A DNA stretch of 41,227 nt from Oscillatoriaceae cyanobacterium Prado104 (lineage in GTDB: Bacteria; Cyanobacteriota; Cyanobacteriia; Cyanobacteriales; Microcoleaceae), in contig JALOON010000067.1 of NCBI GenBank assembly GCA_025454405.1, positions 1 to 41,227 of the forward strand. Reading direction: 5' to 3'. The translations under genes and the position numbers were made by a program. The notes beneath the pieces were generated by a model that worked only from the letters and a program-made list of their open reading frames with translations, did no database searches and was not told the DNA's origin. Of the stretch, positions 8,566 to 17,541 are shown piece after piece. Position 1 is the stretch's first letter. The number at the start of each line of letters is the position of its first letter.

Positions 8566-8632
8566 CAGTCATCAGTTATTAGCAGTAAACTAATAAATAA
8601 CAGTTGACAATTGACAATTGACAGTTGACAGT
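8566..8632. repeat. Short tandem heptamer repeats
   Basis: Runs of AGTCATC-type and (G/A)TTGACA-type 7-mers lie after glpX, as in the short tandem repeats common in filamentous cyanobacteria. Similar runs of TGACTGA/TAATGAC words occur at about 10387-10423 and 15015-15070. Confidence 0.6.
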
Positions 8633-8636
8633 TAGT

Positions 8637-8661
8637 CCCCGTTTTTCTAAGACGGGGTTTT
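8637..8661 (+). terminator. Rho-independent terminator after glpX
   Basis: CCCCGT (8637-8642) pairs with ACGGGG (8652-8657) around a 9-nt loop and is followed by TTTT. It lies about 90 bp after the glpX stop. Confidence 0.6.
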
Positions 8662-8776
8662 AAATCAAGTTTTTAGTTGATAATTGTCGGCTGTCTGCTG
8701 TCCCCAGTTTGCTGTCCGCTGAACAATGATTGATGACTGTCGATCGACACAACATAAATAGTGACAAACCAAAAGT

Positions 8777-10069
8777 ATGAATATTGCAGTCGTAGGTCTC
8801 AGCCACAAAACAGCGCCGGTGGAAGTGCGCGAAAAACTGAGTATTCCAGAACAAAAGATTGAAGGGGCGATCGCCCAATTGCGCAGCTACCCGCACATCC
8901 AAGAGGTGGCAATTCTCAGCACTTGCAACCGCTTAGAAATTTATATCGTTACCAGCGAATCGGAGCCTGGAGTTCGGGAAGTTACGCTGTTTCTTGCGGA
9001 GTTAAGCAAGGTTGCTTTGCAATCTTTGCGCCCTCACCTGTTCATTTTGCTGCACGAAGATGCGGTGATGCACTTGATGAGAGTTGCTGCCGGTCTCGAT
9101 AGTTTGGTGCTGGGAGAAGGGCAAATTTTGGCTCAGGTGAAACAAACTCACAAACTCGCCCAGCAATATAAAGGAATCGGCAGAATTTTGGAGAGATTGT
9201 TCAAGCAAGCAATCACGGCTGGGAAGCGAGTGCGCACGGAAACTAGCATCGGTACGGGTGCGGTTTCGATTTCTTCGGCGGCGGCGGAGTTGGCTCAATT
9301 AAAAGGTCAGAATTTAGCCACCAGCCGGATTGCGATTATCGGTGCGGGCAAAATGTCGCGGCTTTTGGTGCAGCATTTGCTCTCAAAAGGAGCCAGCCAT
9401 ATTTCGATCGTCAATCGATCGACCCGCGGTGCCCAAGAGTTAGCCAATCAGTTTAAGGATGCTCAATTGCACTTGCATTTGCTGTCGGACATGATGCAGG
9501 TAGTTGCGACATCTGACTTGGTTTTCACCAGTACGGCAGCAACAGATCCGCTGTTAAATAAAGCTAAATTAGAAGCTGTTTTAGAACCCGATCGACCTTT
9601 AATGTTGGTGGATATTTCGGTGCCTCGCAACGTTGATGCCGATGCGAACGAATTGCCTAATGTCAGGTCATTTAACGTAGACGATTTGAAAGCAGTAGTA
9701 GCTCAAAATCACGAAAGCCGCCGCCAAATGGCAATGGAAGCCCAAAAGCTTTTAGAACAGGAAGTAGATGCATTTGACGCTTGGTGGCGCAGTTTGGAAA
9801 CAGTGCCTACTATTAGCTGTTTGCGAGATAAAATCGAAGCGATTCGAGAACAAGAATTAGAAAAAGCTTTATCGCGTTTGGGTGCCGATTTTTCGGAGAA
9901 ACATCAAGACGCGATCGAATCTTTAACCAGAGGTATCGTGAATAAAATTTTGCACGATCCGATGGTGCAATTGCGAGCGCAGCAGGATATTGAGGCGCGA
10001 CGGCAAGCAATGCAAACTTTGCAAATGCTGTTTAATTTGGATGTGGATGTAAACCAGCAGTACAGTTAG
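8777..10069 (+). CDS. hemA: Glutamyl-tRNA reductase
   Basis: NADPH-dependent reduction of glutamyl-tRNA(Glu) to glutamate-1-semialdehyde, the committed step of C5 tetrapyrrole synthesis feeding heme, chlorophyll and bilins. 430 aa, starting MNIAVVGLSHKTAPVEVRE, which is the family N-terminus. The active-site cysteine is C50 in LSTCNRLEIY. LDSLVLGEGQILAQVK (107-122) is the signature segment. The nucleotide-binding loop GAGKMSRL starts at residue 189, and the C-terminal helical dimerisation domain occupies about 330-425. It lies close to hemH (convergent), so two tetrapyrrole genes are neighbours but not one operon. Confidence 0.97.
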   Translation: MNIAVVGLSHKTAPVEVREKLSIPEQKIEGAIAQLRSYPHIQEVAILSTCNRLEIYIVTSESEPGVREVTLFLAELSKVALQSLRPHLFILLHEDAVMHLMRVAAGLDSLVLGEGQILAQVKQTHKLAQQYKGIGRILERLFKQAITAGKRVRTETSIGTGAVSISSAAAELAQLKGQNLATSRIAIIGAGKMSRLLVQHLLSKGASHISIVNRSTRGAQELANQFKDAQLHLHLLSDMMQVVATSDLVFTSTAATDPLLNKAKLEAVLEPDRPLMLVDISVPRNVDADANELPNVRSFNVDDLKAVVAQNHESRRQMAMEAQKLLEQEVDAFDAWWRSLETVPTISCLRDKIEAIREQELEKALSRLGADFSEKHQDAIESLTRGIVNKILHDPMVQLRAQQDIEARRQAMQTLQMLFNLDVDVNQQYS

Positions 10070-10456
10070 TTGTTGTTTTCAAATTCAATTAATAGCAGGT
10101 GAGATATTTAGGGACACGGCATTGCCGTGTCCTGTTGTTTGTAGGCGATGGGATCTTTGCGATCGATTCTGGGTGTTTTCTGGCAAAGTATTTGAATCGA
10201 CTTGTAGAGGATATCTACTATTTTTTCTGTTTGCATTCTCGATCGAGAATGCGTATGTCTGTGGGATAGGCGATATCTGCACTCGCACAAGTCGCATCTA
10301 ATAGTTAGTTGATAGATAACTCAGTTCGCGAGCGGGGACGCTCGCACTACTTTCTAATTCGCAAGCGGGACGCTCGCACTACTTTCTAATTGACTGATGA
10401 CTAATAACTAATGACTGATGACAGCTTTTTTGTCAACTATTAACTGATTGATAGCT
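10070..10456. repeat. Intergenic region with hairpin and duplicated palindromes
   Basis: Between convergent hemA and hemH. GGACACGGCA-T-TGCCGTGTCC (10112-10132) is a perfect 10-bp stem of the type that recurs in cyanobacterial genomes. About 33 bp containing TTCGCGAGCGGGGACGCTCG and ACTACTTTCTAA is present twice in tandem (10325-10357 and 10358-10389), each copy with its own stem. Heptamer repeats follow. No gene is seen. Confidence 0.6.
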
Positions 10457-11620
10457 TTAAAGCAGTCCGATCGAATGCAGGGGGCCGTGACCTGTAATTA
10501 ATTCTACTATCAGCGCCATAAAACCCAACATTGCCAAACGGCCGTTCCACACTTCTGCTGCTGTTGTCATTCCCCACTGCCATCTTTCTTGCGGGTACAT
10601 TTTGACCATTTTGCTAGGACGCACGACTTCAGAAAACTTAACGCTGGGAGATTCGATCGCCTCTACAACTAAGTTTGCCAAATCTTCAATAAACACTGGA
10701 TGCGTGTTCAAGGCCGGCACTCGATCGAAATTTTCAATGCCCGAATGTTCTGCAATTTCCCGATATTCCATGTCAATTTCTTGCATGGTTTCGATATGTT
10801 CGGACACAAAACTGATCGGAACTACCAGCAAATCTTTAACTCCATTTTCGGCCAATTCCACGATCGCGTCTTCAGTGTAAGGCTTCAGCCATTCCACCGG
10901 ACCGACCCGACTTTGATAGGCTAGAGTGTGCTCGTTCGGTCGGTTCAAAGCTTGCACGATCAGGCGGGTGCAATCTTCTATTTCCCGCTGGTAGGGGTCT
11001 CCGGCCTCTTCTACATAACTGAGGGGGACGCCGTGGGCGCTGAAAAAGATGTGAACTCGATCGGGATTGGGACAGTGGTCCAATGCTTGGGCGATCAGTT
11101 CGGCCATAGCTTGAATGTAGCCGGGACGGTGATACCAAGAAGGGACAGCCGTATATTCGATCGCGCCCAGGGCTGAATCTTGAGTCCACAGTTGTTCTAG
11201 CAAGCGGAAACTCGAACCGCTGGTACTGATCGAGAACTGCGGGTACAGCGGTAAAATGACCAATCGATCGATGCCATCGCGCTTGATTTTCGCAACAGCT
11301 TCTTCTGTGAAGGGATGCCAGTAGCGCATTCCCACGTAGACGCGGGCATCTTGCCCTTTTTCCTGCAGGCGTTCTTGCACCGCTACGGCTTGTTCCTCTG
11401 TAATTCTGCGCAGGGGAGACCCGCCCCCGATGTGGCGGTAATTTTCCTGAGATTTTTTGTACCGCAGGGTCGAAATCAACCACGCCAAGGGTTTTTGCAT
11501 CCACGGAAACGGAATGCGAATGATTTCCGGGTCAGCAAACAGGTTGAACAGGAAGGGGCGGACATCCTCGATACGATCGGGACCTCCTAAATTTAATAGC
11601 AATACTCCCACACGGCCCAT
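10457..11620 (-). CDS. hemH: Ferrochelatase with C-terminal CAB-like domain
   Basis: Inserts Fe2+ into protoporphyrin IX to make heme. 387 aa: catalytic domain about 1-325, then a linker and a C-terminal transmembrane helix with the chlorophyll a/b-binding-like motif EVWNGRLAMLGF (356-367), as known for cyanobacterial and plastid enzymes. Catalytic features: N-terminus VGVLLLNLGGP, GMRYWHPF (97-104), FSAHGVPLS with H196, and SFVSEHIET with E274. The start ATG at 11620 has AGGAG about 12 nt upstream. The CAB helix is thought to link heme synthesis to chlorophyll supply and membranes; that is family knowledge. Confidence 0.97.
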   Translation of the reverse strand: MGRVGVLLLNLGGPDRIEDVRPFLFNLFADPEIIRIPFPWMQKPLAWLISTLRYKKSQENYRHIGGGSPLRRITEEQAVAVQERLQEKGQDARVYVGMRYWHPFTEEAVAKIKRDGIDRLVILPLYPQFSISTSGSSFRLLEQLWTQDSALGAIEYTAVPSWYHRPGYIQAMAELIAQALDHCPNPDRVHIFFSAHGVPLSYVEEAGDPYQREIEDCTRLIVQALNRPNEHTLAYQSRVGPVEWLKPYTEDAIVELAENGVKDLLVVPISFVSEHIETMQEIDMEYREIAEHSGIENFDRVPALNTHPVFIEDLANLVVEAIESPSVKFSEVVRPSKMVKMYPQERWQWGMTTAAEVWNGRLAMLGFMALIVELITGHGPLHSIGLL

Positions 11621-11738
11621 AGCGGTTACATTTCTCCTATTTTCTCAATTTTGTTACTTATTTTCATAATATAACTTAATAATATCTTAAGTTGATAGCA
11701 GAATATACACAATTACACAATTTTGATGGTACTTTGAC

Positions 11739-12401
11739 GTGGCAACAATTTTAAGAGAGTTAAGTTATCGCTATCAGTGGCTGTACGATGGGATCTCGCG
11801 GATTGCTGCTTTAACTGTAGGTGGCGAGGTGCGTTTTCGCCAGCTAGTTTTGCAGGGTTTGACTGTCGCCCCCGAAACTAAAATCCTAGACCTTTGCTGC
11901 GGCAGCGGTCAAACGACGCAGTTTCTAGTGCAATACTCGAATGATGTTACCGGGCTCGACGCTTCCGGCAGGTCGCTCGATCGGGCAAAACAAAACGTGC
12001 CTGCTGCTAGCTATGTAGAAGCTTTGGCTGAAGAAATGCCTTTTGCTGATAGCCATTTCGATCTGGTACACACCAGCGTAGCGATGCACGAGATGCGGCC
12101 GGCACAGTTGAGGCAAATCTTTATTGAAGTGTACCGCGTCCTTAAGCCTGGAGGTCTATTCATTTTGATAGATTTTCACGCTCCCACCAATCTGGTATTT
12201 TGGCCGGGGTTGGCTGTATTTTTGTGGTTGTTTGAAACTGAAACTGCTTGGCAGTTGATTGAAACTGACTTGAGCGGTTTGTTGGCCGAGTTGGGATTTC
12301 AACAGTATAATTCTGAAAATAATGCTGAAACCAAGATACAGCCAAAACTTTATGCAGGTGGCAGCATTCAAGTAATTCAAGTGCAAAAACCAAATTTGTA
12401 G
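11739..12401 (+). CDS. Class I SAM-dependent methyltransferase
   Basis: A Methyltransf_11-type Rossmann enzyme of 220 aa. Motif I is ILDLCCGSGQTT (49-60), the acidic residue binding the SAM ribose is in TGLDASGRSL, and the post-motif segments are EMPFADSHFDLVH and VLKPGGLFILIDFH. These resemble UbiE/menaquinone-type methyltransferases, but the substrate cannot be assigned. It starts at GTG 11739 and is divergent from hemH across 118 bp of AT-rich sequence that must hold both promoters. A short tail about residues 150-175 is hydrophobic and may associate with membrane. Confidence 0.85.
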   Translation: MATILRELSYRYQWLYDGISRIAALTVGGEVRFRQLVLQGLTVAPETKILDLCCGSGQTTQFLVQYSNDVTGLDASGRSLDRAKQNVPAASYVEALAEEMPFADSHFDLVHTSVAMHEMRPAQLRQIFIEVYRVLKPGGLFILIDFHAPTNLVFWPGLAVFLWLFETETAWQLIETDLSGLLAELGFQQYNSENNAETKIQPKLYAGGSIQVIQVQKPNL

Positions 12402-12448
12402 GTTGGGTTTCATATCGTGTCTGGGCGATTAATCGTAATAAAAAACTT

Positions 12449-12606
12449 TTTGTAGTAGGGAATTCAGTCCTTTTTTTTGCGGACTAAAGTCCTCACTACA
12501 AACCTTATTTATTGCGATCGAGCGGACAGTTTGTAGTAGGGAATTCAGTTATTTTTTTGCGGACTAAAGTCCTCACTACAAACCTTATTCATTGCGATCG
12601 AGCGGA
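12449..12606. repeat. Tandem pair of TTTGTAGT-ended hairpin repeats
   Basis: Two nearly identical units (12449-12526 and 12530-12606) each begin TTTGTAGTAGGGAATTCAGT and contain GGACTAAAGTCC, then ACTACAAA, and end with GCGATCGAGCGGA. TTTGTAGT/ACTACAAA form the outer stem and GGACTTTAGTCC-like words the inner one. The family also occurs at 5488-5542. Confidence 0.75.
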
Positions 12607-12639
12607 GATCGGATCGTTTTTTAACCCAACATCCGTATA

Positions 12640-13761
12640 TTAAACAAACTTTTTTGCTGCTGCTAAAGCGGCTTCAAACTTGAGCAAGACATCCGGTTCG
12701 GTGTGAATCACTTTTTCTTGTTCTAGCAGCGGTCTGCCGAAGCGAAAAATCCCGTCTTGTTCTACGTGATTTACGTAAGGGAGAGTTTCCGGATGCGGCA
12801 AAAATTTGCGACCGATCGGGTACGGCGTGTGGTAAGAAAAACTAAAATCGGGAAACTTATCGCTTTTGATTTCTAGGTAATACAGCGAGTAATAATCTTT
12901 AGTTTCGCTGTAGGCGCATTCGCGACATCTAGTTACCTGTTTGCGGTTTTGATAAAAAAACTCCCACTTATCCCAATAGTAGCCCTCTCGCATCATTTCT
13001 TCGTGGTCGCGGCAAAGTTCGAGATACAATTTGTCAGCATCGGCAGGACGGTAGAAATAAAGCATTGCGTAGGGCATCTGTACCAGCAACTTTACTGCTT
13101 GATTTTTGCGAGCGTACCATTGCTGCCTGCGAGTTTCGTAAAATTCGTTATTTTCTGCGGCTTGAATGCTGTTGATTTGATTTTCCTTAGCCCAACGCGA
13201 CGCCCAAACTGTCCAGTAGGCTAGCTGGAAAGTTGCAGAAATTTCTGCCGAACCTTGTGCTTCCCATTCAGCAATAATTTTTTCCCAAGCCGAACTGAAA
13301 GCTAGGCGAGATTGTTCGTTTTCTTGCTGAATTTCTGCGGCGATTCCCTGGGAATTATTGCCGTTATTTTGCATTCGATCGCGGTATTCTTGACGCCAAC
13401 GATTAATCTCAGTTTGCGACAAATTCAAGATAAATCTCCTGTCGTGAACGGGATATTCTATATTGAGTCCGGAGTTTCCGAGAAACCGCCGTTCTAAAAT
13501 TGGTAATTTTCCTTCTTCGATCCACCGCTGGCGCTCTATTTTCGAGCATTGCAGGATTTCCTCTAATTCGACGGGTTCGACAGCTAATTCACTTTTGAAT
13601 GTCTCCCAAAATCTTTCTTGTTCGGCTGCATTGACTTCCAATACGGATACAATTTGGCTGACGAGATAGTCTTTTTTGTTTTGAGAATTGTCAGGAAGTC
13701 CTAAAAAGTCAAGCAGTTGAGATTTGAGTATGCGTCTGGAAGAAATTAGCTCGGCTAACAT
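12640..13761 (-). CDS. Hypothetical protein, 373 aa
   Basis: I do not recognise a family. It is soluble, rich in Glu, Arg, Trp and Tyr, and has no signal peptide or membrane segment. Residues about 65-90 (VELEEILQCSKIERQRWIEE) could be a helix-turn-helix. There is a single CRECAYSE pair of cysteines near residue 275, probably insufficient for a zinc finger alone. The C-terminal third (YYSLYYLEIKSDKFPDFSF, then PLLEQEKVIHTEPDVLLKF) looks like a mixed alpha/beta domain. The start is the ATG at 13761. Length and codon use argue for a real gene; function unknown. Confidence 0.75.
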   Translation of the reverse strand: MLAELISSRRILKSQLLDFLGLPDNSQNKKDYLVSQIVSVLEVNAAEQERFWETFKSELAVEPVELEEILQCSKIERQRWIEEGKLPILERRFLGNSGLNIEYPVHDRRFILNLSQTEINRWRQEYRDRMQNNGNNSQGIAAEIQQENEQSRLAFSSAWEKIIAEWEAQGSAEISATFQLAYWTVWASRWAKENQINSIQAAENNEFYETRRQQWYARKNQAVKLLVQMPYAMLYFYRPADADKLYLELCRDHEEMMREGYYWDKWEFFYQNRKQVTRCRECAYSETKDYYSLYYLEIKSDKFPDFSFSYHTPYPIGRKFLPHPETLPYVNHVEQDGIFRFGRPLLEQEKVIHTEPDVLLKFEAALAAAKKFV

Positions 13762-14188
13762 GGGAAGCTCCAGTAAAGTCTGAACTTGCGCCTGGGAATT
13801 CGCAAAATTTGCGCAAGTCTTAATATCTTAATAGATTCTTCCTGAGTTGTCGGCAAGGGCGATCGAATCTCATCGATTGCAGCCGATATTTGCCAAGAGG
13901 TGGCAGTGCCTGAGGCTTGTCAGCAAATACGCGCTTGCGGTGCGCTCCGCCAGGGACTTAAGTCCCTGTCTCATGGCGAAAGTCCTCCTAAGAAACAAAT
14001 CCGCAAACCCATATGAGCTGAGGCTTTTGAGAATTTTGTTTCTTTCATTACATAACGGGTGCGCAGCCCTCGTGGGGTTTTCAGGTAGGGCGGTTTTATC
14101 GATCGCCCGCCATTCGCTCATCTAGGCAGAAATACTCAAGACTGGCGCTCGGTCTAATGACTAAAACCCATCATCTAAAATTGACAAT
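13762..14188. repeat. Intergenic region with palindromic repeat
   Basis: No convincing gene. CAGGGACTT/AAGTCCCTG (13951-13968) is a perfect 18-bp palindrome. It runs into CCCTGTCTCATGGCGAAAGT at 13964, the inverted, one-mismatch copy of a 24-mer at 3377-3400. The rest is unremarkable. Confidence 0.5.
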
Positions 14189-14911
14189 CTAAAACCGATA
14201 ATTGCGATCGGCCACCCACAAACTCACGGGTACGGCATGACCTGTATTGTCTACCTTTACTTCTACCACAAAAGACTGTCTTTGTCCCCTTTGAGCTTGG
14301 GTAATTTCTCTATTGACTTTTTCCCGTTCTTGTTCCGGCATATAATAAGTTTCTAAGCCGTATTCCATCCGCCAACCATTATATCTGCCTTTAATTGCTA
14401 TGCGATCGGCAGGCAAATTTGCAGGTTTTTGCAAACTAACGAATACGGGTTTCCAGGCTTTCGGGCGACCGGAATTAGCTGCATCTTTTGGTGCTTCTAA
14501 AACTACATAAAAGCTGGCTCCTTGTTTGAGATATTGGTTTTTTTCGAGTTCCCGGCAATCGGCACCGACAGGGCAAGCTATTTCCGCCTTTGGCAAATCT
14601 TTCCAGCCGGGTAATTTTTTGATGTCTTCTGAAGAAGAAATGTTGTAGCTCAAAACTTGGTAATAGCCGCGCAGGAAATCGTAAGGGTCTACTGGTGCTG
14701 TTTGCAAAATAACTGTTCTGCCAGTAACGAAAGTGTAAACCGCCTGAGCGGGAATGGCAACAATTAAGCCAATTTGCAGCAGTAAAGGTCCCCACATCCG
14801 CCACGCAGGCAGCCGTTTTGCTTCCGGGGGAAGCGTGAATGAGGGACGATTTTCGCTGGGATTTGCTATTGCGGGATTTTGAGTTGTTAAATCTTGATTT
14901 TCGGCGTTCAT
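14189..14911 (-). CDS. GDYXXLXY-domain membrane protein
   Basis: With the ATG at 14911 (MNAENQDLTTQNPA) it is 240 aa; the frame extends upstream to 15016, but that stretch encodes low-complexity repeat DNA. One membrane helix lies about residues 37-60 (MWGPLLLQIGLIVAIPAQAVYTF written in part). After it comes the family hallmark DPYDFLRGYYQVLSYN, a variant of G-D-Y-x-x-L-x-Y, then an extracytoplasmic beta-rich domain. Function is unknown. It follows the DUF2157 gene on the same strand (153 bp apart), a pairing seen for these two families, so they probably form one transcript. Confidence 0.8.
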   Translation of the reverse strand: MNAENQDLTTQNPAIANPSENRPSFTLPPEAKRLPAWRMWGPLLLQIGLIVAIPAQAVYTFVTGRTVILQTAPVDPYDFLRGYYQVLSYNISSSEDIKKLPGWKDLPKAEIACPVGADCRELEKNQYLKQGASFYVVLEAPKDAANSGRPKAWKPVFVSLQKPANLPADRIAIKGRYNGWRMEYGLETYYMPEQEREKVNREITQAQRGQRQSFVVEVKVDNTGHAVPVSLWVADRNYRF

Positions 14912-15064
14912 AATTTGAAGGAAGAAGAAAGAAGGAAGAAGGTGGTAGGTGGTAGGTGGTAGGTAGGAGGGACTCAACCTAAAACCTAAAACGACGAAAG
15001 AATGGAAAATAACCACTAATGACTGATGACTGCTGACTGATGACTAATGACCGATGGCTGATAA

Positions 15065-16456
15065 CTAATGATTTGCAAAGTGTTTCTCGAACCACAAACC
15101 AGCAGCAATTATACCGATTCCGCACAGTACAAACACAAATGATTTGAGCAGCAATTCCGTGTTGTATTCAAACAAGCGACTGATAATTTGCAAAGCAGTT
15201 AATATCATACCCAACCAAAAACATGGGCGGTTTCCTAATGCTAAGCCTTCCCGGATTAAGCCGCCTGCTAGCAGAAATAGTAACACATTAAATAGGAAAG
15301 TTGCTAATTGAGGAATCGGCGCAAAGTTTAAGTGACAAAACAAGATTGACGCACTGGCAAGGATAAAAATTCCGATCGCGCTTGTTGCAGGCAAATTTCC
15401 TGCGGTTTGTTGGCGGCGGCGGCGAAACTCTAAATTTCCCACACGCAGCCATTCAAACATGGCAAAAGCACCGAAAATAGCAACATTTGCTAGCAACAGC
15501 CAATCCTGTTTCTCTGCTGGAGATTGCGACCAATCTTCCCAGACTCCGTAGAAGGAAAACAGGTAAAACAAACCGATGAGATACAGCACCGCTAAACTGC
15601 GGGCAGTAGGTTGAAACATTTTACCCTGTACTGGCGGCCAGATTGTATCGTCGTATCCCCACAGCAAAGCGGGCGGCAAAGCACAAAAAATTGCTGCACC
15701 CCAAGCGCTATTTAATCCTTGAACCATTGACACTTGCAATGCAAAAATTGCAAGGATTGTTCCGATTGTAAAAACAACGCGCGATCGACACCAATAAGCT
15801 AGCGGCACAAACATCAAACTCGCAGCTATTGGCATGAGGCGCACCAAAATTTGCAGCCAAGCAAACTCGATTTGAGCTGACCAATCTCCGCCAACAATCT
15901 GGTAACCAAAACCGACTAAAAGTGCTGACAAAACGCCTAAAGAAGTCAGTCGCAAACTGTAAGCCATTCCCAAGACTCCGAGTCCCCAAGTGAGGAAAAG
16001 TCCCGCAGGAGAACCGCCCATGTGGAACATTTGCGCCATCAGCGCCATGTTTGCTCCTAAAATCAGCGCTCCCAAGAGCAACAATCCTTCTCCTAATAGT
16101 TTGGGACGCCCTTTTAATGCGAGCTTATTGATATCTGAATTTTTGTTTGGGGGAATGCGCCACAGATAAAAACCCGCTGCATTGACTGCGACGAAAAGGC
16201 TCAGCAGCAGCGCGACTCTCGCTTCTCGCGACCAAACTTGCCAGTTTGCTGCTACGAAAGTGATGGCACCCAGGCCGAGAAGAATGCTGCCTAGGCCGAT
16301 GAGAATGGTGAGGAAGCGATTGCGGGAAGCGGTTTCGAGATCGTTGAATTGATAGCGATCCGAGAGTTGTTGGTAAAGCGAAGCATCGATGAGTCCTTCC
16401 GCTTGCCAAAGTTGAGCTTGCGATCGCAATTCGCGCCGAAATTTTTCTGAAATCAT
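15065..16456 (-). CDS. DUF2157 polytopic membrane protein
   Basis: 463 aa. A soluble helical N-terminus (residues 1-45, MISEKFRRELRSQAQLWQAE) is followed by a dozen or so hydrophobic helices, the first pair being FLTILIGLGSILLGLGAITF and ALLLSLFVAVNAAGFYLW. This matches the DUF2157 layout. Function unknown; it neighbours and probably partners the GDYXXLXY protein downstream. ATG start at 16456. Confidence 0.85.
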   Translation of the reverse strand: MISEKFRRELRSQAQLWQAEGLIDASLYQQLSDRYQFNDLETASRNRFLTILIGLGSILLGLGAITFVAANWQVWSREARVALLLSLFVAVNAAGFYLWRIPPNKNSDINKLALKGRPKLLGEGLLLLGALILGANMALMAQMFHMGGSPAGLFLTWGLGVLGMAYSLRLTSLGVLSALLVGFGYQIVGGDWSAQIEFAWLQILVRLMPIAASLMFVPLAYWCRSRVVFTIGTILAIFALQVSMVQGLNSAWGAAIFCALPPALLWGYDDTIWPPVQGKMFQPTARSLAVLYLIGLFYLFSFYGVWEDWSQSPAEKQDWLLLANVAIFGAFAMFEWLRVGNLEFRRRRQQTAGNLPATSAIGIFILASASILFCHLNFAPIPQLATFLFNVLLFLLAGGLIREGLALGNRPCFWLGMILTALQIISRLFEYNTELLLKSFVFVLCGIGIIAAGLWFEKHFANH

Positions 16457-16841
16457 GTTGAATATTCCAGAGTGTGTGTATTTAATATGTCATTTGGCGG
16501 GAGGGCTGAACAAAGGCTTGGGACACCTGCTGAACTTGCACAAACTGGGGATTTTAGATTTGAGATTTTAGATTTGGGATTTGCGATTTGATATTGCATC
16601 CAATCGAATCGATCGCACATCCGTAGGGGAGAAGCATTCGGGCGACAATTTCTTTAAAAAATGTCAAACTTTATATCCGAATGCTTCGCCCAGCCCCCGC
16701 GCAAAGTTCATCAATTACTTGAATTTGTGGAGTAGGGATAGCCTGGATGTCGGAATTCTTCGCCCAGCCCCATGCAACAGATTGAAAATTGAGTATAATC
16801 GCAACATGAATTATTTTTAACTTAAATTTCAGGACAGCAAG
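16457..16841. other. Intergenic region between divergent DUF2157 and Uma2 genes
   Basis: No gene is supported. Two related words, GAAGCATTCGGGCGA (about 16630) and the inverted CGAATGCTTCGCCCAGCCCC (about 16678), form an inverted repeat around a 35-40 nt AT-rich loop; a third partial copy, TTCTTCGCCCAGCCCC, is near 16756. GAGTATAAT near 16793 is a possible -10 for the Uma2 gene. Confidence 0.45.
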
Positions 16842-17429
16842 ATGGTTCAAACTCAACAACAGAAACTTACCTTTGAAGAATATCTCAATTATTCAGATGA
16901 AACTAACAACCGTTACGAGTTAATCGATGGAGAATTAATCGCTTTGCCGCCAGAATCAGAACCTAACAATTTCGTTGCTAATTACCTACTTTTCTACCTC
17001 GCCAGCAGCGGATTAGTTCCGCTCAGGTTGATTAAAACGCATAACTGCGAGATTCAAGTTCCTGTTTTGCGATCGGGCGATGCTGCAAATCGCTATCCTG
17101 ATTTGGTAATTTTGCAACCCGAACACATTCCGCTGACGGCAAACAGGTTAACTATTACTTTCGATATGGTGCCGCCTCGGTTGGTTGTTGAGGTAGTCAG
17201 TCCCGGAAGAATTGGCAGGGAAAGGGATTACGATCGCAAGCGAATTCAATATGCAGCCCGCGGTATTGTAGAGTATTGGATTGTCGATCGAGAGGCACAA
17301 ACTGTAACTGTTTTGCAGCTTGAGGGCGGTCAATATGTTGGGGTTGGGGTATTTCGGGATGGAGAAGCGATGGTATCTCCGATGTTTCCTCAGTTAAGTT
17401 TGACGGTGCAACAGATTTTGAACGTTTGA
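16842..17429 (+). CDS. Uma2 family (DUF820) endonuclease-fold protein
   Basis: Second Uma2 protein of the window, 195 aa and of standard architecture. Motifs: TFEEYLNYSDETNNRYELID and GELIALPPES near the N-terminus, RYPDLVILQ, PRLVVEVVSPG, KRIQYAARGIVEYWIVDRE. These give the D, E and K expected of a PD-(D/E)xK site. ATG at 16842. It ends six bases before the duplicated sequence at the CRISPR array's distal end; adjacency to the array may be accidental because Uma2 genes are abundant in cyanobacteria. Confidence 0.9.
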   Translation: MVQTQQQKLTFEEYLNYSDETNNRYELIDGELIALPPESEPNNFVANYLLFYLASSGLVPLRLIKTHNCEIQVPVLRSGDAANRYPDLVILQPEHIPLTANRLTITFDMVPPRLVVEVVSPGRIGRERDYDRKRIQYAARGIVEYWIVDREAQTVTVLQLEGGQYVGVGVFRDGEAMVSPMFPQLSLTVQQILNV

Positions 17430-17434
17430 TAGGG

Positions 17435-17541
17435 GCGATCGTAATAGCTAAATGAGTAATGTGTTTCAATGGGATGCCTTTCCATTCTCGATCGAACTCT
17501 GCAAAGCGATCGTAATAGCTAAATGAGTAATGTGTTTCAAT
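17435..17541. repeat. 36-bp direct repeat around a 35-bp segment at the array's distal end
   Basis: 17435-17470 and 17506-17541 are identical over 36 bp, ending in GTTTCAAT. The second copy's GTTTCAAT is the start of the terminal CRISPR repeat (17534). The unique segment between them is 35 bp (17471-17505). The 71-bp period equals one repeat-plus-spacer unit. Identity stops exactly at both ends. Likely an off-target spacer insertion or a truncated repeat unit. Confidence 0.9.

Noticed and set aside
10872..11504. 210-aa frame inside hemH
   Set aside because: Same strand, shifted frame, Arg/Ser-rich shadow of the ferrochelatase gene.
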